NCBI RefSeq assembly: GCF_029784165.1
Contig: NC_073694.1
Coordinates: forward strand, 41,955,006 to 42,019,005
Length of the DNA stretch: 64,000 bases
Direction of reading: 5' to 3'
Source: Wyeomyia smithii
Taxonomy: Eukaryota; Arthropoda; Insecta; Diptera; Culicidae
The position numbers and the translations under genes were made by a program. The notes beneath the pieces were generated by a model. That model had not been told where the DNA came from and did not search any database. It saw only the letters and a program-made list of their open reading frames with translations. Below, piece by piece: positions 11,190 through 21,590 of the stretch (the first letter of the stretch is position 1; every line of letters starts with the position of its first letter).

Positions 11190-11690
11190 AATCGGACCAA
11201 GAGGCGGTGGTCAGAGTCGGAGACTGCACCATTACCTGAAAGCCAACTATAAAACTCTTGAAGGTTATGGTCGATGGCAAGCTCATATTCGAAAGCCACG
11301 TCGACTATGACTGTAAGAGGGCCTTATCAGCTATTGTAGCACTATCTCATACGATTTTCAACAGCCCAGCGGTTTGTGAGAGTAAGCGAAGACTTCTTGC
11401 CAGCGTGATTTCGTCCATACTTAGATATGGTGAGCCAGTGTGGTCCAGAGCGCTAAGTACTAACAGCTACTGTGGTAAACTGTGTAGTACTCACATGAGA
11501 GTTGCGAGTGCGTATTGTACGGTGTTATACGATGCAATCTGCGTTTTTTGCATCAGCATTGCCATCAAGGAGGACAGAGAATGCTTCGACCAACGTAACT
11601 CAAGGGCCATACGAGGTATCAGAAGGTCATCTTCGATGGCAGCGTAATTGGTTCAATTCCACGAAAAGTAAATGGACGAACTGACTTATT
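11190..11690 (+). pseudogene. R1-clade reverse transcriptase, C-terminal part (copy B)
   Basis: Resumes after the Jockey insert: EAVVRVGDCTI, then MVDGKLIFESHVDYDCKRA, RRLLASVISSILRYGEPVW, MRVASAY and EDRECFDQRN with WQRNWFNSTKSKW. These are RT thumb and linker blocks of R1-clade LINEs. Frame switches occur near 11500 and 11645. The same blocks in copy A (1218-1634) confirm the family. Confidence 0.85.
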
Positions 11691-11779
11691 CAGGAGGTAC
11701 CCGGAGTACCAAATTTAACTTTAATCTAACACCGGTTTTGTCAGGCCTGCTTTAGACTATATCTAATTTCAACATGCGG

Positions 11780-12270
11780 GGTCACCTATATGCCTCGAGG
11801 GTATGATTGCGGAAGAGACTGCTGAGCACGTCTTCTTCGTATGCCCTCATTATGAACGTGCGAGGAGCGATATGATGGTAGTGAGTGCGTCAGGCACTAC
11901 TTAGGAAAACCTATTTTGGATTATATGCGATGACCAGGGCATCTAGAGCGCATACTCTGCAGCCACCTCTCAGATAATCCTGGAGCTGCAACGTGTGTGG
12001 CGGGTTAACCACCAATAAGCCAGTGGTAGCTAACTGCCAGTCTCCAGGTGGCTAAGAGATTATAAGATTATATAGAGTGCCGACTTAATACATAACCGTT
12101 GTCTGGAAGATAAAGGCTGTAGACTGGAGGGGTTTATTGGGTCCGGATCAAGCCAAGAAGGTGCTTGAGGGAGTGTAATTACTCCAGCATCACTCCCTTA
12201 TTTTCATCCCCACATCCTGAGTTTTCTTTTCAGGTCTATGAGCAAATTTTTCCGCCATCTTGGAAAAAAC
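11780..12270 (+). pseudogene. R1-clade C-terminal zinc finger and 3' UTR (copy B)
   Basis: PICLEGMIAEETAEHVFFVC (about 11790-11850) is the C-terminal CCHC region of R1-clade ORF2, with CPHYERARSDMM after it. From 11960 the sequence parallels copy A: an ACCACCAATA(A/C)GCCA block, the GGCTGTAGACTGGAGG-like block, then a segment ending in CATCTTGGAAAAAA near 12265. The A run is taken as the 3' end. Confidence 0.7.
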
Positions 12271-12600
12271 ATCATCATGACGAAGAACCTTGGATACAAA
12301 CTGTACAAGAAACGCAAGGTTCACGAGGTAACGGAGCTTGGCGGTACGTAGGTCAGGAGTTTGTGTTTTCTGATGAAGAACTATTTATTTCGGAACAGTC
12401 ACAGAATCTCCAAAATGATCAGCTATGGGCGCCGACGTTGAACAGGTCCCCAGACCTAAATCTCCAAGACATTTATGCATGGTCGTACATACTGGCCAAG
12501 CAGAGCGAACAACAAGTGAGGTTCTTGGACGAATTCAAGAAATTTATTTCCAAGATCTGAGAACAGATGCCGATAAGCCAGGTGCGTGCTGCGTGCGATT
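12271..12600 (+). CDS. unassigned open frame next to R1 copy B
   Basis: A 96-codon frame runs from the R1 boundary to TGA at 12558-12560. It contains WRYVGQEFVFSDEELF, then NLQDIYAWSYILAKQSEQQ and DEFKKFISKI. Composition is protein-like and acidic, but I recognise no family. A second frame (12425 to about 12580) reaches a possible splice donor CCAG|GTGCGT. It could be a host exon interrupted upstream by R1, or old repeat coding sequence. Confidence 0.25.
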
Positions 12601-14029
12601 CTTTTGAGAATCGTCTCAAGCTTGTCAATCTACATGGCGTTGTAATAAGATTGTAAAATGGCAAATGGTCAGAATGGTAAAAGATTGTCTGTATAGCGAT
12701 TTATCTTTGATTATTTCCAGAAATTTCAACTGGATTCATCTCCTGTTATCAATTTCTATTCAATTTTCTCGTTTTTGCTATTTACGTCATTTTCTGTAGA
12801 AACACTTGCTAGTTCATGGCTCAGTTTTTAATTTTGCTTCCCTTATCATGCTCGTTCTCAGTTTTTATTTTGCTACTTTAATTTATCAGCACCTCAGCGT
12901 GATAATTAAATTCAAAGCAATTTATTTCATTTCGTTTTAGAGACCAACACTGTTTGGACGACTTCCAATCCAAGTATCCAAAAGTTACAACGCAGTAAAT
13001 AACCTCATCTCAAAAACAAATATAAGGCGAACGATCGAGCAAAAGATGCTGTTACATAGCTTGAGAACACGACAGCAACTTTTAGAAGTATTGTTGTGTG
13101 TTTGTTTTGTGTATCTCGCAAGCATCACGTTGGCAACCTATATGCTCCACCCACTAGATCTATTTAGTGAAGGTTAGGTTTTCAAATGCCGTTAACACGT
13201 TTCAACAACAAATCCAACCACGCGAATGACGTTGTTGGTGTAAATTTTTTTGAAGCAGCGATGCAGTTGTTGCTTGTTTCTCTACAATTTCATCGTAGTA
13301 TCAAAAAATGTTTCTTGAAACCTCGGAATTTCATTAGGGCAACAAATGATCACAATTAATTTTTTTTTGTTATGTTTCAATTGTTGCTTGGGGTGTAAAC
13401 TATACTTCGGCGGTAGAGAATCCATTTTTGACATCGAATACGTCTTACGGCAACATATACAGAGGCAACTCCAAAACAGGGATTCAATTTCGAAAACCGA
13501 AAATATCGAAGCGCCACGAAAATTGTCCAATTTCAAACGTTTTAAACTCAGTCAGTTTCCAACCGATTCCCGACATTCCTGCAGCAATCGATTGGAAAAT
13601 CATCTAAGCACCCATCCAAATGCAGAAAACTGTAAACTGATTGTTCGAACTATTTTACTATTGAAAATTGTGGGGGGGAGAATGTTTCTTAAAAGATCAC
13701 GAAAGACCATGCACGGGGGCTATGAGAATAGCAAAAGCACAGACAAACAGACGTGTCTCTTTGTAGAAAAATCCAGGAAAATTTTCGTCCTTGTTTGAAA
13801 CGTTACACTTATGGGCCACCATGTGAGCTTACTGCCTCCCAACTAATATTCGCAAAAAGGGTTTAAGTCTTTGTTTATAGCGACACCAGCGATATGCGCC
13901 AGCTCCCTCTCCATTTAAAAGACTGCGCTGCCAAAACTGTCACCCGATTTCGAGCAGAGTTCTCTTCTTGATATGATGTTTTTGATACTAAAGGGTGCTA
14001 CCACATAGAAGAAATCTTCCGAAAAAGTT
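12601..14029. other. no gene recognised
   Basis: AT-rich DNA. One 150-codon frame at 13346-13798 (+) starts with a hydrophobic stretch (INFFLLCFNCCLGC) and then turns basic; it matches no family I know and contains no supporting splice pattern. 13830-14000 is somewhat GC-richer. Confidence 0.35.
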
Positions 14030-14052
14030 GATACAAAATGAACTACTCGAAG

Positions 14053-14064
14053 GGTACCACACTC
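14053..14064 (+). repeat. left target-site duplication of Jockey copy 2
   Basis: GGTACCACACTC, matched at 16769-16779 by GGTACCCACTC (one base shorter). The intact repeat has GGTACAACCCTC at the same place, giving an empty-site reference. Confidence 0.75.
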
Positions 14065-14242
14065 TTTTTTTTTTTTTAAGGGGGGAATTTGTTAGTAACT
14101 TAAGTATTTATGATAAATATTAGTAAATAATGAGTATGTGTGTCCAATCACAAATGGTGACTTCTCAACACTGTTAGAAATTTGTAATTTTAATTGTTAG
14201 GATTTGTTTGCTTTCGCAATTACAACTAACTTAATTGCTAAC

Positions 14243-16310
14243 TTATTGGCTATAAAGAGAGCTTATCGTAGCAATTGAGGATTGCAACGATTTTTGTCGA
14301 AAATTGTTAATAATTTTATTTGACATAGCTTCTAATGGTTCAACACCAGTAAGTCTATGTAATTCGAGTGTACCAAACCAAGGAGGACGCTTCAAAATCA
14401 TTTTCAGAATTTTATTCTGAATCCTTTGGAGCGTTTTCTTCCTTGTTGAACAGCAACTTGACCAGATCGGTACAGCATAAAGCATTGCTGGTCTAAAAAT
14501 TTGTTTGTAAATCAAAAGTTTGTTCTTTAAACAAAGTTTAGAATTCCTGTCAATGAGAGGATATAAACATCTCGTATATTTGATGCACTTGGTTTGTATA
14601 CTCTCAATGTGCTCTTTGAAAATAAGTTTTTTATCGTAAATTAGTCCCAAGTACTTAACCTTGTCAGACCAACTTAAAATAACCCCATTCATCTTGACAA
14701 CGTGATTATTGTTTGGCTTGAGGAAAGAAGCCCTAGGCTTATGCGGAAAAATTATCATTTGAGTTTTAGAAGCATTGGGAGAGATTTTCCACTTTTGCAA
14801 GTAGGAAGAAAAAATATCCAAACTTTTCTGCAATCGACTGCATATGACACGAAGATTTTTTCCAGAGTAGGCAGTGTGACTTTGCACTCGTATCCAAGTG
14901 AGTTTTAAAACTTGCTTGCACATTTATTTTCGGTTTGCACGTAAACCCTACTAACAGTGCATTACACTTGAGTTAGATTGAGTTTGACTCCTGCATAACA
15001 TCAATTGCATAAAAGTTGAATTAAGATGAAATTCGCGTCGCGTCTGCTGCAACAGTTTTTGCATTGTCCTTTGAAAGCATAAATTCGATCTAAAAACAAA
15101 ACTCGTCGCGTCACATTAACGCCTGCATCGTTGGATACATCGTGCACTGCACGCATTGCACGCATTTAAACTCAATCGATCAGAGTGTGCGGTGCAAAAA
15201 ACTCAAACTATCGAGAGGAAGCAGATTCAAGTTGGATTCAAATCTGGAAAAGTGTTACTCAGTTCAACTTTGCACGAGTTCATGCCATCTTTGATTTTTT
15301 CCTTTTACGGAAATGCTTGTGTCATCGCAGAACAATGACTTTGTGCATCCTGGAGGCAAATCAGGAAGATCTGAAGTGAATATGTTATACAGGACTGGGC
15401 CCAAGACAGAACCTTGAGGCACACCTGCTCTGACAGGAAATCTATCAGATTTTGAATTCTGATAGACAACCTGCAGAGTTCGATCAGTAAGATAATTTTT
15501 TAAAACTTTGATTAGGAAAATTGTAAAATTAAAAGTTTGCAATTTCGCAATCAAACCTTTATGCCAAACACTGTCGAATGATTTTCTATGTCTAAAAGAG
15601 CAGCTCCAGTGGAATAACCTTCAGATTTGTTAGCTCGTATCATATTAGTAACCCGGAGCAATTGATGAGTTGTGGAATGCCCATGGCGAAATCCAAACTG
15701 TTCATTTGCAAAAATTGAATTTTCGTTGATGTGTGACATCATTCTGTTAAGAATAATTCTCTCAAACAGTTTACTTATTGAAGAAAGCAAACTGATAGGT
15801 CGATAACTTGAAACTTCAGCTGGGTTCTTATCCGGTTTTAAAATTGGAGTATTTTTTGCATTTTTCCAAAATTTGGGAAAATATGCAATTTTGAAGCAGC
15901 AATTGAAAGGGTTAAAAATAAAAGAGGTAAAAAATTCTGGGAAGAAATTAAATCAAATTGACGTGTGACTTCATTTTTAATTGGTCTCACAAAATTCAAA
16001 TTTGAGTTATGAACACTCTCAAACTGCTGAGCAAGTCTTTGAGCCTTTTGTTCATTGGATACAAGTAAACGTTCACCATCTTTTAAAACTGGAATAGGCT
16101 TTGAAGGTTTCTTAAAAATCTTTGACAGCTTCCAAAAAGGTTTTGAATATGGTTTCAATTTTTCAACTTTAGCCTCAAAATTTTGATTTCTCAGAAGAGT
16201 AAATCTATGTTTAATTTCTTTCTGTAAATCTTTATAAATAGTTTAAAAACAGGGTCACGAGAACGTTGATATTGACGTCTGCGGACATTTTTCAAACGAA
16301 TTAGAACGTT
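14243..16310 (-). pseudogene. Jockey-clade RT fragments of copy 2
   Basis: 14243-14860 encodes the RT thumb and C-terminus, almost identical to copy 1 and without its stop (KWKISPN here, stop in copy 1). 15303-15790 encodes GVPQGSVLGPVLYN and FCDD. A 1-bp deletion near 15580 shifts the frame inside motif A (LLDIE is followed by wrong sequence). 15838-16158 keeps the linker FWKLSKIFKKPSKPIPVL. Not functional. Confidence 0.85.
14864..15292. mobile_element. 429-bp unidentified insertion with 10-bp TSD inside Jockey copy 2
   Basis: GATTTTTTCC at 14854-14863 is repeated exactly at 15293-15302. Copy 1 has the uninterrupted site (GACTTTTTCC). The insert has no clear terminal inverted repeats, no poly-A tail and no RNA polymerase III boxes I can see. 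ACTTTGCAC occurs near both ends in direct orientation. Family unknown; a 10-bp TSD would fit a Mutator-like MITE or a SINE-like element. Confidence 0.75.
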
Positions 16311-16552
16311 GAAAGTTCCTTTTTGAAAATATTGAATTCAGAAGAAATAGTTACCACAATAGGTGGAACTTTTTCCTTTTTTAAAGAATTGACATTTTGT
16401 ATAGTTTCATTACTCATAACTTCCATTTCACCAGCTTCTTGCTCAGGCAAAATATCAAAAGAATTGTCACTACAGACACTCGAAGTGTCAGAAAGAGATG
16501 CCTCTCTTTTCCTCCCCGCAGCGATGCGAGGTTTCTTTTTCCGTCAAGCCAT
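16310..16552 (-). pseudogene. Jockey-clade ORF1 N-terminus (copy 2), stop at codon 3
   Basis: ATG at 16552-16550 is followed by GCT and TGA (16546-16544). The frame then continues open: RKKKPRIAAGRKREASLSD, later DILPEQEAGEMEVM and KEKVPPIVVTISSEFNIFKK. This Lys/Arg-rich start, acidic middle and PPIVVT block are the N-terminal half of a Jockey ORF1 protein, absent from copy 1. After about 16306 it joins the ORF2 linker, so the zinc-knuckle part and endonuclease are deleted. Confidence 0.7.
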
Positions 16553-16768
16553 TTCAGGTGATACGAAAAAAGTTGAAACAAATGTTAAATTCAAAAGTAG
16601 GTAGTCTTGAGAAAGACTGATGGGAAATAACTTTCAGGTAGTCTTTAAAAGACACACTGACAAAACACAAACTTTGAAGCTATAGGCAGTCAAAGACCAG
16701 TCCACAAGCAACCGAAAAAAACGTCTGATCTGTAGGACAGTTCAAGACGCACTGAACACACTGAGTGT
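16553..16768 (-). other. 5' UTR of Jockey copy 2 (probable internal promoter region)
   Basis: About 215 bp between the ORF1 start and the TSD at 16769. By analogy with other Jockey-clade LINEs this would hold an internal RNA polymerase II promoter. No motif was confirmed. Confidence 0.5.
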
Positions 16769-17014
16769 GGTACCCACTCTGAATAAAATCACTGTTTGAG
16801 TTGTTTTTGCAGGGAGTGTACCTGCGCAGCCCTGCATTTGTCTCGTTCCTACTCGAAAAATGCTGCATTGATTTTGTAAATAACTTTTTGACAATTCCTT
16901 AGGGGATTTCCTTTGGAGTTCGATAAAGCTGAGGAAAAGAAAATTCATTTTGTTCATTATTCATCGAGCGATTTGACAAAACGAGGTACGGAGTACTATG
17001 GGGTAACGTGTACC

Positions 17015-17653
17015 TGAAAAAAAAACAGTGTTACGTATGTCTTATGTACGTTGTGTTACGGTCAAAAATTGATTAACTTTAATTTGCCCTATTATTTTTA
17101 TCGTGTACCAAAAACCTCTTATTTTATCATGGTTTATGTTTGTTTTTGACATTTCCTCTTCAGTTGTGAAAATGGTGTCGTAGCAAAACAAATCCGAACT
17201 ACCTGCACAAAATTGTTGAATGTGGCCGAATCAACCGTCACGAACGTAAAAAAAGTGTTTGAAGGACGTTTGTTGACTGCCAGACAGCCAAAATCGGGGG
17301 AAAATCGAGATTCGAAGGCCGCAAAAACGACGAATCCCATTTTTTTTGTTAGGGAATTAGGATTACGTTGTCCATTGATGTGAACTTTTGTAATAGACGA
17401 ATCCCATACTTTACATCCAAGATGTCGCTGTCGATGTGTGTGAGAGTGCTGTCTACAACTGTGAATCGAGTCTATAAAGGAGCCGGACTGTTGATTTACG
17501 AATAGCTGGTTTCTCCACATCGTGACTATAAGCAGAACTAGTCGGTCAGACAACGACCTATACGTAAGGATGCTGATGAAGTTTGATTGTGTAGTACAGA
17601 ATGATGAAACTTACGTCAAGGCAAACTTTACACAACCTCATGGACAGGAATAT
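17015..17653 (+). pseudogene. IS630/Tc1/mariner-type transposase remnant (mosquito DD37E-like)
   Basis: From about 17171 the translation reads NGVVAKQIRTTCTKLLNV and STVTNVKKVFEGRLL, a helix-turn-helix region. After frame breaks it reads ESHTLHPRCRC and QNDETYVKANFTQPHGQEY, which resembles the DDETYVK...PGQEF block after the first catalytic Asp in mosquito ITm transposases. Several stops and shifts (for example near 17380) show decay. The gene stops at 17653 where Jockey fragment 3 begins, and the DD/E remainder is missing. Such proteins cut and paste DNA at TA sites. The subfamily name is inferred. Confidence 0.6.
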
Positions 17654-17973
17654 TTAAACTTACAACTAACTTATTGGCTCTGAAGAAAGCTTATCCTAGC
17701 AATTGAGGATTGCAACAATCGTTTGTCGAAAATTGTTATTTATTTCATTTGATTTAGCTTCTAATGTTTCAACACCAGTAAGTCTATATAATTCGAGTGT
17801 ACCAAACCAAGAGGGATGCTTCAAAATCATTCTCAGAATTTTATTTTGAATCCGTTTCTTCCTTGTTAAACAACAACTTGACCAGATCGGTACAGCATAA
17901 AGCATTGCTAGTCTAATTTTTTTTTTTTGTAAATCAAAAGTTTATTTTCTAAACAGAGTTTAGAATTCTTGTT
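17654..17973 (-). mobile_element. Jockey-clade LINE copy 3, short fragment
   Basis: About 320 bp match the distal 3' UTR and the RT C-terminus of copies 1 and 2 (for example MLYAVPIWSSCC and KILRMILKHPSWFGTLELYR). It has more substitutions and small deletions, so it is older. No poly-A tail and no TSD were seen. It directly abuts the mariner remnant on one side. Confidence 0.85.
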
Positions 17974-17992
17974 GTGAATCGCCCAAAACGTT

Positions 17993-18262
17993 GGTACAAA
18001 ATGAACTACTCGAATGGTACAACCCTCTGAATAAAATCACTGTTTGAGTTGTTTTTGAAGGCAGTGTACCTTCGCAGCCCTGCATTTGTATCGTTCCTAC
18101 TCGAAAGATGCGGCATTGATTTTGTAAAAAAGTTATTGACAGTTCCTTATGGAAATTTCTTTGGGGCTCGATGAAGCCGAGAAAAAGAAAATTCATTTAG
18201 TACATTATTTGTCAAGCAGTTGGACAGGACGAGGTACGGAGTTCTATGGGGCAACTTGTACC
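17993..18262 (+). repeat. 270-bp repeat copy 2, uninterrupted
   Basis: Intact counterpart of the split repeat at 14030-17014. It shows the empty site for Jockey copy 2. It runs from GGTACAAAATGAAC to GGCAACTTGTACC. Longest open frames are shadows. Confidence 0.8.
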
Positions 18263-18299
18263 AGTAAAACCTAAATTAAGCCACCTAGCGGTCAGACTC

Positions 18300-18525
18300 A
18301 GCCTTTCTCATTCAAACTTATTATTTGTAAAAATAGATTTACATGAATGCTTATATCCAGGTTCATTAAGCAAACAGTATGTGAAGTAAAGAGATCGAAA
18401 AATAAGCGAACTGGAAATATGATACAGATTTGGAAAAATATACCGCATCCCGACGGGACTTGAACCCGCAATATCCCTGTCTCCGGCAAGTGTTTTGACC
18501 AATTAAACTAAGGGGGACAGTGGTA
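18300..18525 (-). mobile_element. tRNA-derived SINE family C, copy 1
   Basis: On the minus strand a tRNA-like head has an A-box-like TTAATTGGTCAAAAC and a B box GCGGGTTCAAGTCCCG. A body shared with 21080-21235 and 21885-21990 follows (ACCGCATC...AAATATGATACAG and GCGAACTGG on +). The acceptor ends do not pair, so this is not a working tRNA gene. Similar in kind to the tRNA-related SINEs known from Aedes. Confidence 0.65.
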
Positions 18526-19870
18526 CTCTTCCACAATAAAATATGAAATTTGACGTAATGTTAGTGCATAAGAAATAGCAAAATAAAAGAAATGACTCTT
18601 AATTTCGAACAATTCAATCACGAGCGATACCGGGAACGTTCAAATAGTACGATACCACATTTAAATCATGTTGAGGCCATATATATTGATCAAAGCAGCT
18701 ATAGTGTTGAATAGTCTTTGAATTTCTTTTCTTTACAAAACTTTTGAACAGTATATAAAATTTTTATTAAGTTTGTTATTTGTAAGTTTGAGAGATGACT
18801 CGTTTGTATGACACTAGTTATGTTCAAATAAGTCGTGTAATCCTTGAGAAAATAGACTTTCGTTGTTTTAACAATTTAATACATAACGGTTGCTTAAGTT
18901 CAATTATAATCAAATGAAAAGGGAACGTATAGGGCAGCCAACATTTGAAACCACGTGTTCAATCATAATTCATCAGTAAACCCTTAACTAGCCCGTTCAT
19001 CTTATATCAATAATGTTCAAATCGGTTGTGTAGTTTCTAAGATAATGAAGTTTCGTGATTTTCACATTTCGGTACATTACAGACGAAGTTACAGTCCGAT
19101 TACAGCAAAATTCAACAGGGTGTTATGAGGCAGCTAGACCTTTCATTTGACATTAATTTTGTGGAAATCGGTTCAACCATCTCTGAGAAAAGTAAGTGAG
19201 TTTATGTAGTCTTTGGAATATGTTTCTTTTCAAACCTGGATTTCACATTTTTAAACATAACAGGCAAAGTAATAGTCCGATTACAAAAAAAATCATTAGG
19301 ATCTTATGGGGCAGCAAGACCTTCTATATGACACTGATTCTATGAAAATCGGTCCAGCCATCTCTGAGAAACATGAGTGAGAATAAATAGTCTCCAGAAC
19401 ACGTTTATTTCCATAAATTTTAAACCACAGGTTCAATCTTCATAAAATTTAAAAATAAAGGGTTTTTTAGGTAGCCCGTTCTTTAAAAATTAATTTTGTT
19501 CAAATCGGTTGTGTAGTTTCTGAGATATTGATGTTTCGTGATTTTCACATTTTTAAACATAACCTCGAAACTAAAAATCCGATTACAATAAAATTCAATA
19601 GGGTCTTATGGGGCAACTAGATCTTTCATTTGAAATTAATTTCATTGAAATCGGTTCAGCCATCTCTGAGAAAATCGAGTGATATTGGGAGAGCGTTACA
19701 TACACACACACACATACACACACATACACACACACATACAGAAAATGCTCAGCTCGTCGAACTGAGTCGAGTGATATACGACATCCGGCCCTTTTGAGCA
19801 CTCTTATACCTTTAGTTTTTGCAGTGATTGCTATACTTTTCTAGGAGAAAGGCAAAAACGCCAGTGTTAC
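18526..19870. repeat. internally repetitive element with a CA microsatellite
   Basis: Related units recur: the GAAATCGGT(T/C)CA(A/G)CCATCTCTGAGAAA block near 19165, 19345 and 19640; the GTTCAAATCGGTTGTGTAGTTTC block near 19015 and 19500; and TTATGGGGCAGC or CAAC blocks near 19295 and 19605. A CA-rich tract with TACA interruptions occupies about 19698-19742. A tail follows with CGACATCCGGCCC and AGGAGAAAGGCAAAA, a pattern common in mosquito intergenic repeats. No coding content. Ends not defined. Confidence 0.55.
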
Positions 19871-19928
19871 GTAACATACGTAAGTCTCATGCATGTGGTT
19901 ATACTCTGTCAAATGTACAGCGTAATAT

Positions 19929-20200
19929 ATGAAGAGGCATTCCCTCGTATTAATGTGCAGGAGATCCTTCTACGGACTGCGTAATCAGCTGAGGTCCCGC
20001 AGTCTGCAAACCCGTATAAAACAAGCACTCTATAAAACACTGATTTTCCCGGTGGCCCGCTATGATCGGCGAACTCTTAGTGGTCTTGGTCTTTCGAGCG
20101 TAGAACTTTCTGGTCAATCCTTGGCGGCAAACTGGAAAATGGTGTGGAACTGGACGTATGAACCATGAAGTGTACCAGGCAAACAATTCGACGCCGTAAC
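19929..20200 (+). pseudogene. RTE-like LINE, RT C-terminal fragment
   Basis: The frame reads RRSFYGLRNQLRSRSLQTR, IKQALYKTLIFPVARYD, and after shifts a GGKLENGV and a RMNHEVYQ block. These are the conserved C-terminal blocks (YYGL...LYKTLI.PV..YG, and RMNHELYEL) of the LINE family whose EN remnant lies at 39500-39995 and whose RT remnant lies at 29430-29810. Only about 90 residues remain. Confidence 0.6.
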
Positions 20201-20492
20201 ACCTTTCACTGTCGTCTTACACAAGATATGGAGAAAGGGTTTGATAGTTTACTGTATTCGCAGAATAACTTTTGTGGTAAACCTTTCGCACAATCTTTGT
20301 GTGGAATCAGATCGAACTTTATGCAAATTGAAAGAACACAATAACTGCTCTAGTACGAATTTTTGCATGTACAGTGTCGTAATATGGTAATGAAATGGTT
20401 TGTACGCATTTATATTTTTACACTGGAAACCTTTTCGAACAAAAATCATGCGCAAGGTAAGGTAAAGAGCATAGTATTTGTTTTTAGTATTT
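20201..20492. other. no gene recognised
   Basis: AT-rich sequence between the LINE fragment and the MITE. Nothing supported. Confidence 0.4.
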
Positions 20493-20915
20493 AGCTAAGA
20501 ACAAAGATGACTAGTACAAGATTCCTGACTCTTGCAGTATACATCGGACACGATTGTCGCTGCGCGTGAACAAAAGTCGAACTAATTTGTATACTGGTAA
20601 TTTGAAAATGACGGTAAGGTGGCGAAAGGTGAAGCACTTTATTTTCGATATCCTTGTATGGTCCTGCCATCTGATTTTCAATATCCTTGCTCGGTGCGGC
20701 CATCTAATTTTCAATATCCTCATATGGTGCTGTCATCTAGTTTTCGTTTTCATCTGGCGGATTATGCACGATAAATCGGTTTTGCTAATAACCATAGTTT
20801 TATGCGAATTTAAGTCATCAGATGGCAGCACTAACCATTGTAAAGGTGTCGTGGGCAAAACATATGAAAAAACTGGAAGTCAGGAATCTTGTTCTAGTCA
20901 TCTTTGCTAAGAATC
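20493..20915. mobile_element. MITE family M1, near-complete copy
   Basis: About 420 bp with inverted ends: TAAGAACAAAGATGACTAG at the left and the complementary CTAGTCATCTTTGCTAAGAA at the right, extending over about 30 bp with mismatches. Related sequence occurs at 522-617 and, opened up by a 2.2-kb insert, at 22085-24657. Internal GGTGCGGCCATCT-type units repeat three times (20680-20740). Open frames through it are shadows. Confidence 0.75.
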
Positions 20916-21079
20916 AATGGTATTATTTTTGTTCAAGAAAACCCACACAATAAATAATAACATATGTTACAACACATAACATAACATGACAACATGCTTA
21001 GCGTCTTATTCCAAACATTTTTCGAACTAAATTTCTATTTTTAACAACAGCTTTTACCCGTTCATACACAAGTTTATTA

Positions 21080-21240
21080 AGCACAACATTGTGTGCAGTG
21101 GGGAAAGCGAAAAATAGGCGAACTGGAAATATGATACAGATTTTAAAAATTTACCGCATCTCGACGGGACTTGAATCCGCATTCTCCCTGTCTCCGGCAT
21201 GGTGTTTTGACCAATGGGACACCGCCGCTAATTTTTGCTA
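21080..21240 (-). mobile_element. tRNA-derived SINE family C, copy 2
   Basis: Shares the head (CCGTCGAGATGCGG with a TTCAAGTCC box on the minus strand) and the body with the copy at 18300-18525. The tRNA-like part is slightly better kept on the 5' side (CCCATTGGTCAAAACACCATG). Not a functional tRNA. Confidence 0.65.
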
Positions 21241-21590
21241 ATAAATCACACCAGTGAGCCCAACTGTTTGTGTATTGCCATCTATTAAAAAATTTCTGAA
21301 ACTATCGATTTTTTCATTCATACCAGAACTAGATGTCGTTGCTTGGCTAAGAGTATTGAAGCGGTTCATCGTCAGATGGAAATGTGAAAACTGGATAGCA
21401 GAGAGCCAGAACAAAATTTTATTACTTCCATTTGAGCCCTTGAATATACTAAACTTATAGGAAGTCAATTACTGGTGACTCCGCTTATCATATTGCATTT
21501 TAAATTTGTATGAAGATTTCTGAGAGATAATTTGCTTTCTGCAACCTTGAACCACCTTAATGAGTATTGTGCGCATTCGCTTTCAACCAC
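21241..21590. other. no gene recognised
   Basis: Short open frames on both strands without motifs. Confidence 0.35.

Larger units (their letters stand above)
5752..12270 (+). mobile_element. R1-clade LINE copy B, internally deleted, carrying a Jockey-clade LINE
   Basis: Order along + strand: ORF1 remnants (5930-6810), an unrelated segment (about 6830-7320), a zinc-knuckle remnant (7350-7470), a piece of the endonuclease/RT linker (7540-7650), the inserted Jockey LINE (7651-11174), then the RT C-terminal part (11190-11690), the CCHC region (11780-11900) and 3' UTR to an A run near 12265. Most of the endonuclease and RT core is deleted. Removing the insert with one TSD copy makes the R1 frame run on, with EAVVRVGDCTI directly downstream. 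The 5' boundary near 5752 is uncertain. Confidence 0.8.
14065..16768 (-). mobile_element. Jockey-clade LINE copy 2, internally deleted, with a nested insertion
   Basis: Minus strand: poly-A tail (T run 14065-14077), 3' UTR, RT C-terminus, a 429-bp insertion (14864-15292), RT core, and a linker. It then jumps near 16306 to the N-terminal part of ORF1 and a 5' UTR reaching the TSD. The endonuclease and the ORF1 zinc knuckles are deleted. A second deletion of roughly 180 bp lies near 15910. The 5' end is kept, unlike copy 1, so together the two copies cover most of the element. Confidence 0.9.
14030..17014 (+). repeat. 270-bp repeat copy 1, split by Jockey copy 2
   Basis: The left part (14030-14064) and right part (16769-17014) together match the intact repeat at 17993-18262 in order and sequence. 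The break is at GGTACC(A)CACTC, present on both sides of the Jockey insert. Ends carry short GGTACAA-like inverted motifs. No coding content. Confidence 0.8.

Noticed and set aside
12165..12270. Splice acceptor TTTTCTTTTCAG at about 12223-12234 starting a host exon
   Set aside because: This region parallels the 3' UTR of R1 copy A (1880-1960) up to the A run, so it belongs to the R1 element.
13346..13798. 150-codon plus-strand gene with hydrophobic start
   Set aside because: No family, no splice or poly(A) support, and poor composition after residue 60. Left unassigned.
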